From an uncultured Candidatus Saccharibacteria bacterium (GTDB lineage Bacteria; Patescibacteriota; Saccharimonadia; Saccharimonadales; Saccharimonadaceae), in NCBI GenBank assembly GCA_938036915.1, contig CALHVV010000007.1, positions 1-8,821 of the forward strand: a DNA stretch of 8,821 nucleotides. The letters run 5' to 3'. Made by a program: the position numbers and the translations under genes. Shown piece after piece: positions 4,269 through 8,821 of this stretch. The number at the start of each line of letters is the position of its first letter. Position 1 is the stretch's first letter. The notes beneath the pieces were generated by a model, which did no database searches, was not told the DNA's origin, and saw only the letters and a program-made list of their open reading frames with translations.

Positions 4269-5333
4269 ATGGCAACACAAGCCTTAACAATGGATGATTT
4301 GCTCGCTGGCGACGGCGTCAAGCAACTAGTAACCGGCGAGGTCGTAACTGGCCGCGTATTATCGGTGCGCAAACGAGATGTATTAATAGACCTAGGCCCG
4401 CAAGGGGTTGGCTATGTGCCACGGCGCGAGATTGGCCCGGCTAAGACGCTAGCAGTTGGTGATGAAGTAACGGCCAGTGTGGTAGATAGCGAGCTGGATA
4501 ATGGCTATAGCCTGCTGAGCCTGCGCAAAGCAGCCAAAGACCGTGGTTGGGAAGAAGCGATGGCTAAGCTGGATGCCGGCGAGATCATCGAGGTAGCGCC
4601 ATACGACGCTAACCGCGGTGGTATGTTGGTTGAGTACGAAGGCGTGCGAGGCTTTTTGCCAGTGTCGCAACTGTCGGCCGAGCACTACCCACGGGTGGGT
4701 GGTGCCGATAAGGATGAGATCTTGGCACGGCTCAACACCCTGGTGGGCCAGACGCTCAAAGTGCGCATCCTCGACTGCGACCGCAAGGCCAACAAGCTGA
4801 TCTTTAGCGAGAAGGAAGCGATCAAGGATGGCCTGGCTGCTCACTTTGAGAAGCTCAAGGTTGGCGACACCGTCAAGGGTGTCGTAACTGGTGTGGTGGA
4901 CTTCGGTGTCTTCGTAAATGTCGAAGGGATTGAGGGGCTCATCCACATCTCAGAGATTAGTTGGGAGCGTGTCAACAACCCAGCCGACTACGTGAAGGTG
5001 GGCCAGAGCGTTGAAGCGAAGATCATCAGCATCGACAAAGATCGCCTGAGCCTAAGTATGAAGCAGCTCACCAAGGACCCATGGCTTGATGAGGTGGATC
5101 AATTCACCAAGGGTCAGACCATCGAGGGTACAGTCACGCGCATTACCCCATATGGTGCCTTTGTGCAGATTAGCCCAGCGGTCGAAGCGCTGGTGCACGT
5201 GAGCGAGCTAGGCAGCGGCGGTGCCGACCCAGAGAAGGTCTTTACCCTCAATGAGCGTAAGAGCTTTGTCATTCTCGACATCGACAAAGATGCGCACAAA
5301 GTGAGCTTGAGTCTCGCCGACAAGAAAAAATAA
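4269..5333 (+). CDS. rpsA: 30S ribosomal protein S1, four-domain form
   Basis: A 354-residue protein made of four S1 RNA-binding OB folds (PF00575), at about residues 20-88, 103-182, 196-266 and 281-351. Domain 3 is the most typical (GDTVKGVVTGVVDFGVFVNV with GLIHISEIS); domain 4 repeats it (GTVTRITPYGAFVQI, ALVHVSEL). E. coli S1 has six domains; four-domain forms are common in Gram-positive and reduced-genome bacteria. It binds mRNA and holds it on the 30S subunit during initiation. The start is ATG 4269; the ribosome site AGGAG (4249-4253) lies 15 bases upstream, unusually far, and no better in-frame start exists. It is followed 52 bases later by infB with no terminator or promoter between, so the two form an operon. 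The alternative label, a general S1-domain RNA-binding protein, is less likely given domain count and context. Confidence 0.93.
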   Translation: MATQALTMDDLLAGDGVKQLVTGEVVTGRVLSVRKRDVLIDLGPQGVGYVPRREIGPAKTLAVGDEVTASVVDSELDNGYSLLSLRKAAKDRGWEEAMAKLDAGEIIEVAPYDANRGGMLVEYEGVRGFLPVSQLSAEHYPRVGGADKDEILARLNTLVGQTLKVRILDCDRKANKLIFSEKEAIKDGLAAHFEKLKVGDTVKGVVTGVVDFGVFVNVEGIEGLIHISEISWERVNNPADYVKVGQSVEAKIISIDKDRLSLSMKQLTKDPWLDEVDQFTKGQTIEGTVTRITPYGAFVQISPAVEALVHVSELGSGGADPEKVFTLNERKSFVILDIDKDAHKVSLSLADKKK

Positions 5334-5385
5334 CCAGTAAATTACAAGAGATGACCGGCTTCGACCGGCAGAAAGGAGTGTGTGT

Positions 5386-7161
5386 ATGAGTCAGTCTGAA
5401 AAAGTGTTGGTCATTGCCGATTCGATCACCGTTGGTGAGCTGGCCCAAACCCTGAATCTGCCGGTCACGAAGCTGATTGGCGAGCTCTTCAAGAATGGCT
5501 TTACCGTTACGATCAATCAGCGGATTGATTTTGAGATTGCTGAGATTATTGTGGAGGAACTAGGCCTGGCAGTGACGCTGCAGCGCAAAGCCGCCGAGCA
5601 GCATACTGTGCAGCATCTGCATAAACCGTCAAGCAATGCAGTACCACGCCCGCCAATTGTGGCGGTGATGGGGCATGTCGACCACGGCAAGACGACGCTG
5701 CTCGACACCATCCTCAAGATGAAGACAGTCGCTGGCGAGGCTGGTGGCATTACCCAGCACATTAGTGCCTATCAAGCCCAAAAGGGCGGTCGCACGATGA
5801 CGCTGCTTGATACCCCTGGTCATGAAGCCTTTGCGGCATTGCGTCAGCACGGTGCAGCACTGACCGATGTGGTGGTGATCGTTGTGGCGGCCGACGACGG
5901 CGTGAAGCCACAGACGGTCGAGGCGATTCGCTTTGCGCGCGATGCCAATGCCAAGATCATCGTTGCCATCAACAAGATCGACAAAGACACAGCCAACCCT
6001 GATATGGTTAAAGCGCAGCTTGCGAGCGAGCACCACCTCAACCCTGAGGAGTGGGGTGGCGATACCATTATGGTGCCAATTAGTGCCAAGACTGGCCAGA
6101 ATATTGATAAATTACTCGATACCATCCTACTTGTGGCCGACATGGAAGAGCTTCGCGCCGATACGGATGTGCCGGCTGAGGGGCTCGTCATTGAGGCACA
6201 TATGGAGAAGGGTCGTGGCTCGGTGGTGAACTTACTCATCGAGCAGGGCCGCTTGGCACCAGGGCATTTCCTCGTGGCAGGGCAGGCCTATGGCAAGGTG
6301 CGTACTTTGCTCGATTACACTGGCGCGGCCATCAAGGCAGCCACCCCCGCGACGCCGGTGACGGTGACGGGCTTTAAGGAATTGCCACAGTTTGGTGATA
6401 TCTTCACGGTGGTCAAAAATGAGAAAGAAGCTCGCCTGGCCGTGCAAAAGGCTAAGCTCGACCAAGCGCGCAATGCCGCCACTACCAACGTGACTGGTGC
6501 AGACTTGCTCAAGCTGATGACGCAAAAGCACGATGCTCAGGAATTCGACGTCATCGTCAAGGCCGATGTACAGGGGTCACTTACCTCAGTGATGGATAGC
6601 TTGCGCCTAGTGGAGACGGGCGGGGCGATCACACTGCGGATTATTGGCCACGGCGTGGGTAACATTACCGAGAGTGATGTGCGCCTGGCTGGTAGTAGTA
6701 ATGCAATTATCTACGGCTTTAACGTCGACCTGCCACCAGCTGTCAAGCGTCTGGCAATGCGTGACAAAGTGACGGTGCGCCGCTACCAAGTGATCTACGA
6801 GCTACTCGACGATGCACGCAGCAGTATGGAAGCACTGCTCGCACCAGAGGTGGTGGAGACGGAGATTGGCCAGCTAGAGATTAAGGGCGTCTTCCGAACG
6901 ATGCGTGATGCGGTAATCGCCGGTGGGCAAGTGACAAAGGGTAAGGTGACGGCAGGGCTACTGGCCCGTGTGATGCGCGGCGAGGAGCAAATCGCCGAAG
7001 TCACAGTAGCCAGCGTGCAGCGACAGCAGCAAGAAGCCAAGGAAGTCTTTGAGGGTGAGCTCTGTGGCCTCAACCTCACGACGAGCAAGAAGCTCCAGCT
7101 CGAGATTGGCGACACTCTTGAGTTCTTCACTCGCGAGTTGGTGAAGCGCACGCTGCAGTAG
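5386..7161 (+). CDS. infB: Translation initiation factor IF-2
   Basis: A 591-residue GTPase that brings initiator tRNA to the 30S subunit and promotes subunit joining. Domains in order: IF2-N (about 12-60), GTPase (91-255), EF-Tu-like domain II (264-345), IF-2 domain C1 (about 375-480) and C2 (490-591). All G motifs are present: G1 GHVDHGKTT (96-104), G2 GGITQHI (120-126), G3 DTPGHEAF (142-149), G4 NKID (196-199), G5 SAK (233-235). The long N-terminal extension of E. coli IF-2 (890 residues) is absent. In C2 the usual ECG is LCG (559-561), and the following loop is longer than in E. coli. The start is ATG 5386, seven bases after AAAGGAG (5372-5378); GTG 5380 is too close to that site. It is the second gene of the rpsA operon, closed by the terminator at 7257. 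Confidence 0.97.
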   Translation: MSQSEKVLVIADSITVGELAQTLNLPVTKLIGELFKNGFTVTINQRIDFEIAEIIVEELGLAVTLQRKAAEQHTVQHLHKPSSNAVPRPPIVAVMGHVDHGKTTLLDTILKMKTVAGEAGGITQHISAYQAQKGGRTMTLLDTPGHEAFAALRQHGAALTDVVVIVVAADDGVKPQTVEAIRFARDANAKIIVAINKIDKDTANPDMVKAQLASEHHLNPEEWGGDTIMVPISAKTGQNIDKLLDTILLVADMEELRADTDVPAEGLVIEAHMEKGRGSVVNLLIEQGRLAPGHFLVAGQAYGKVRTLLDYTGAAIKAATPATPVTVTGFKELPQFGDIFTVVKNEKEARLAVQKAKLDQARNAATTNVTGADLLKLMTQKHDAQEFDVIVKADVQGSLTSVMDSLRLVETGGAITLRIIGHGVGNITESDVRLAGSSNAIIYGFNVDLPPAVKRLAMRDKVTVRRYQVIYELLDDARSSMEALLAPEVVETEIGQLEIKGVFRTMRDAVIAGGQVTKGKVTAGLLARVMRGEEQIAEVTVASVQRQQQEAKEVFEGELCGLNLTTSKKLQLEIGDTLEFFTRELVKRTLQ

Positions 7162-7256
7162 CTGCGGTAACAGGCTTGGCGGTGGTGCTTCATCGTATAG
7201 AATCGCATTATAATTGAGTGGTAACTCTGCTCTTGCCGGTTTTACTAATGGTATAC

Positions 7257-7285
7257 AAAACTCGCCGTGGTGATGGCGGGTTTTT
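7257..7285 (+). terminator. Terminator of the rpsA-infB operon
   Basis: A 10-bp stem (7257-7266 with 7275-7284, one T-G wobble), an 8-base loop and a T tract (7281-7285), 96 bases after the infB stop codon. The bases between hold no gene. Confidence 0.88.
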
Positions 7286-7306
7286 GAGATTGGGGTATAT
7301 CACTCA

Positions 7307-7335
7307 TTGACACATCACCTCTGTTGTGGTAGGAT
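7307..7335 (+). promoter_or_regulatory. Promoter of the large repeat-containing gene
   Basis: A perfect TTGACA (7307-7312), a 17-bp spacer and TAGGAT (7330-7335), with TGG before it as in an extended -10. Transcription would start near 7342, about 30 bases before ATG 7373. It begins 22 bases after the infB terminator, so the next gene is a separate unit. Confidence 0.75.
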
Positions 7336-7372
7336 GTGGACAGAATATATAAGAGGAAATAGGACGGGTAGT

Positions 7373-8821
7373 ATGACAAAAGGACGTGAGGCAACAGGAA
7401 CAAGCACGCTTGACCCAGTGCTCGAAACAGGCTCAGCCACACGAGCTGGCGTTCGAGGTGTGGTGAATCATATGATTGGAGCGGCAAAACGCATTCCTGA
7501 CGTATACGCGAGGAATGTGGAGACGCAAAAGGCCGTGAATGAAAAACTCGGCGAGTCGGGCCCAATGGCCGAGCTAGACCGACGGCTTAGAGATTTTCAA
7601 ACCACGCGACAAGAGCAGCGCTTGGCACGACAAACAAGTCCCGAAGCGAATAAGAATACAGTGAGAAAAACACTTGCTGTGGTCGGCGAGACTATCAGAG
7701 CTGGCCTTGATAGTTTTGGTGTTGGGACGGTTGGCGAGGAATACTCTGAACCCAAGACAACAGAGCAAAAAATCTCTCTTGCTCCACCACCAACAGAAGA
7801 AGACTATGCACGGGATAAAGCACGGCGTGAAGCCGAAGCGCAGCAAAACCAACCATCAATGTCTGAGCAAACATCACCAACCGAGCAAGAGCAATATGCC
7901 GGTGAGGAAGCAACCCTTGCTCGACTACAAACAGAAATCGCAGCACTGACTGACGAGAAGGTTCAGGAGATTAACACAGCAGAGTCGGCGACGGATGCGG
8001 TGTTTGCCAAGGGTATGGCAGATATTGCGGTGCAGAGCAAAATTGCGCATGAGGTGATCTTGCCGTATTCGGCGGAGGGGATTGCTCAGCTGGAGACGAT
8101 GCGCAGCGACGCACTTGCTACCTTGCAGCAGGCCCTCGACGCGCGCAACCAAGGCGCACGGCCTGCCGCTGCTCCAAGCCAAGAACTAACCCTAAGCGGA
8201 GCTCAGGCAGAGCTTGCTCACACGCCAATCTCGACGAGTGAGCAAACGCCACAACCAACCGGCTTCGAAGCGCAGGTGAGTGAGCTGACAGACCGCACTG
8301 CCCAGGAGATTATGGCGAGCGGTTCCGCCATGGACGCGATCCGCATGAAGGGTGAGGCAGCAAGTGCAGTGCTGAGTATGACGGCGCACGAGCTGATGCA
8401 GCCATACCTCTCGCACGAAGATGCAGCGCAGCTCAAAGACACGCGCGACCGGGCACTCGCAGCACTCCAAGCAGCACTCGACGTGCGGCTGGAGTCACCA
8501 GACTCACACCAAGCTGCCTCTGTAACGGTAGAGAGTCAGTCTCTCGCAGAAGCAGCGCAGACCCCCGAAGTAACCACAGCAGAGCCAACACACGAGGAAG
8601 CTGATGGTAGTGTTGAGGAGAATCGCGCAGCGAGTATTGAAGCGACTGAAGGGGTGAAGGAGAAGAAAGAGGGACGGTGGGCACGTATAGTGCTAATTAC
8701 CAAGAACATGGGCCGAAAGGCGATGCAGGCTATGGAGCGCACAAAAGCTTGGCTGAATGAGCCAGTACCAGACTGGAAGCCAAAGCCAAATCGCCCTCTC
8801 AAAGACTACTCTCTCACTGAG
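7373..8821 (+). CDS. Large unrecognised protein with two copies of a helical module (3' end outside window)
   Basis: The frame is open from ATG 7373 to the window edge (483 residues), so the gene is partial at its C-terminus. AGGA (7361-7364) lies eight bases before the ATG and a good promoter lies upstream. There is no signal peptide or clear membrane segment, so it is probably cytoplasmic. Residues 20-115 are charged and helical (MAELDRRLRDFQTTRQEQ). Residues 125-180 are a Pro/Glu/Gln-rich linker. Residues 188-258 and 301-372 are two diverged copies of one module, each beginning LTD...QEI, with KG, AHE, PY and AQL in the middle and ending ALxxLQxALDxR. A Pro/Thr/Ser linker (259-300) joins them, and an acidic Glu/Ala stretch (373-432) follows. 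The visible end is basic and aromatic (GRWARIVLITKNMGRKAMQ, then WLNEPVPDWKPKPN). I do not recognise the family. Minus-strand frames across 7574-8802 are shadows. Confidence 0.85.
   Translation, partial: MTKGREATGTSTLDPVLETGSATRAGVRGVVNHMIGAAKRIPDVYARNVETQKAVNEKLGESGPMAELDRRLRDFQTTRQEQRLARQTSPEANKNTVRKTLAVVGETIRAGLDSFGVGTVGEEYSEPKTTEQKISLAPPPTEEDYARDKARREAEAQQNQPSMSEQTSPTEQEQYAGEEATLARLQTEIAALTDEKVQEINTAESATDAVFAKGMADIAVQSKIAHEVILPYSAEGIAQLETMRSDALATLQQALDARNQGARPAAAPSQELTLSGAQAELAHTPISTSEQTPQPTGFEAQVSELTDRTAQEIMASGSAMDAIRMKGEAASAVLSMTAHELMQPYLSHEDAAQLKDTRDRALAALQAALDVRLESPDSHQAASVTVESQSLAEAAQTPEVTTAEPTHEEADGSVEENRAASIEATEGVKEKKEGRWARIVLITKNMGRKAMQAMERTKAWLNEPVPDWKPKPNRPLKDYSLTE
7934..8146 (+). 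repeat. Helical module, copy 1 (residues 188-258)
   Basis: First copy of the internal module, starting at EIAALTDEKVQEI and ending LQQALDAR. Against copy 2 about 36 of 67 aligned residues are identical, with one single-residue gap before the SAE/SHE position. Landmarks shared with copy 2: LTD, QEI, SA.DA, KG.A, AV.S, AHE, PY, AQL, R, ALA.LQ.ALD.R. Confidence 0.85.
8273..8488 (+). repeat. Helical module, copy 2 (residues 301-372)
   Basis: Second copy, starting at QVSELTDRTAQEI and ending LQAALDVR, 113 residues after copy 1. A SEQT-P sequence occurs in the linker before each copy (residues 164-167 and 289-292), so linker and module may have been duplicated together, the linkers then changing length. 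Confidence 0.85.

Noticed and set aside
5354..5368. CCGG-CTTCGA-CCGG hairpin between rpsA and infB as a terminator
   Set aside because: The stem is only four pairs and no T tract follows; the ribosome site of infB lies directly after, so read-through is expected.
7186..7214. TATAAT at 7209-7214 after infB as a promoter for a short RNA ending at 7285
   Set aside because: No -35 element is present at 15-19 bp and the transcript would have no structure other than the operon terminator.
7574..8802. Several long minus-strand frames (for example 7695-7946 and 8192-8470)
   Set aside because: All lie opposite the single open frame from 7373, which has a promoter, a ribosome site and an internal amino-acid duplication.
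1..8821. tRNA, rRNA, CRISPR array or insertion sequence
   Set aside because: No GGTTCGA-type T-arm with matching acceptor stem, no regularly spaced direct repeats, and no transposase motifs or terminal inverted repeats were found on reading both strands.

Overview
The window looks like an ordinary chromosomal stretch from a small-genome, Gram-positive-type bacterium. My best guess is Candidatus Saccharibacteria (TM7) or a close Patescibacteria/CPR relative. The reasons are a compact translation factor IF-2 without the long N-terminal extension, a four-domain ribosomal protein S1, a small KGG-motif stress protein, an LPXTG sortase-type surface protein, roughly half-GC composition, and short genes separated by clear rho-independent terminators. 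This assignment is inference from gene content; no rRNA marker is present. Every frame I read is consistent with the standard genetic code.

Layout. Positions 1-85 hold the end of an upstream transcription unit and its terminator. Positions 86-640 hold an uncertain leader with a perfect extended Shine-Dalgarno sequence and an (AG)8 tract, a 70-residue helical protein (358-570) and its terminator. Positions 640-1623 hold a promoter with a palindrome, a strongly folded leader, and an unrecognised 237-residue protein (845-1558) with its terminator. Positions 1690-2184 hold a near-consensus promoter overlaid by repeated dyad elements, the KGG stress protein (1892-2131) and its terminator. Positions 2185-2535 contain no convincing gene. 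A minus-strand HEXXH metallopeptidase carrying a zinc ribbon (2536-3051) is divergent from an LPQTG cell-wall-anchored, Ser/Thr/Gln-rich protein (3319-3867). Positions 3868-4164 are non-coding and rich in inverted repeats.

Positions 4165-7285 form a clear operon: promoter, rpsA (30S protein S1), infB (initiation factor IF-2) and a terminator. Both products act in translation initiation, S1 by holding mRNA on the 30S subunit and IF-2 by GTP-dependent delivery of initiator tRNA, so their co-transcription makes sense. The pairing differs from the common nusA-infB-rbfA layout.

From 7307 a new strong promoter drives a long open frame that starts at 7373 and runs off the end of the window (483 residues visible). 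It is unlike any family I recognise. It contains two diverged copies of a roughly 70-residue helical module (residues 188-258 and 301-372, about 36 of 67 aligned positions identical) joined by Pro/Thr/Gln-rich linkers. This is the most unusual coding feature in the window. All other genes appear to be single units with their own promoter and terminator.
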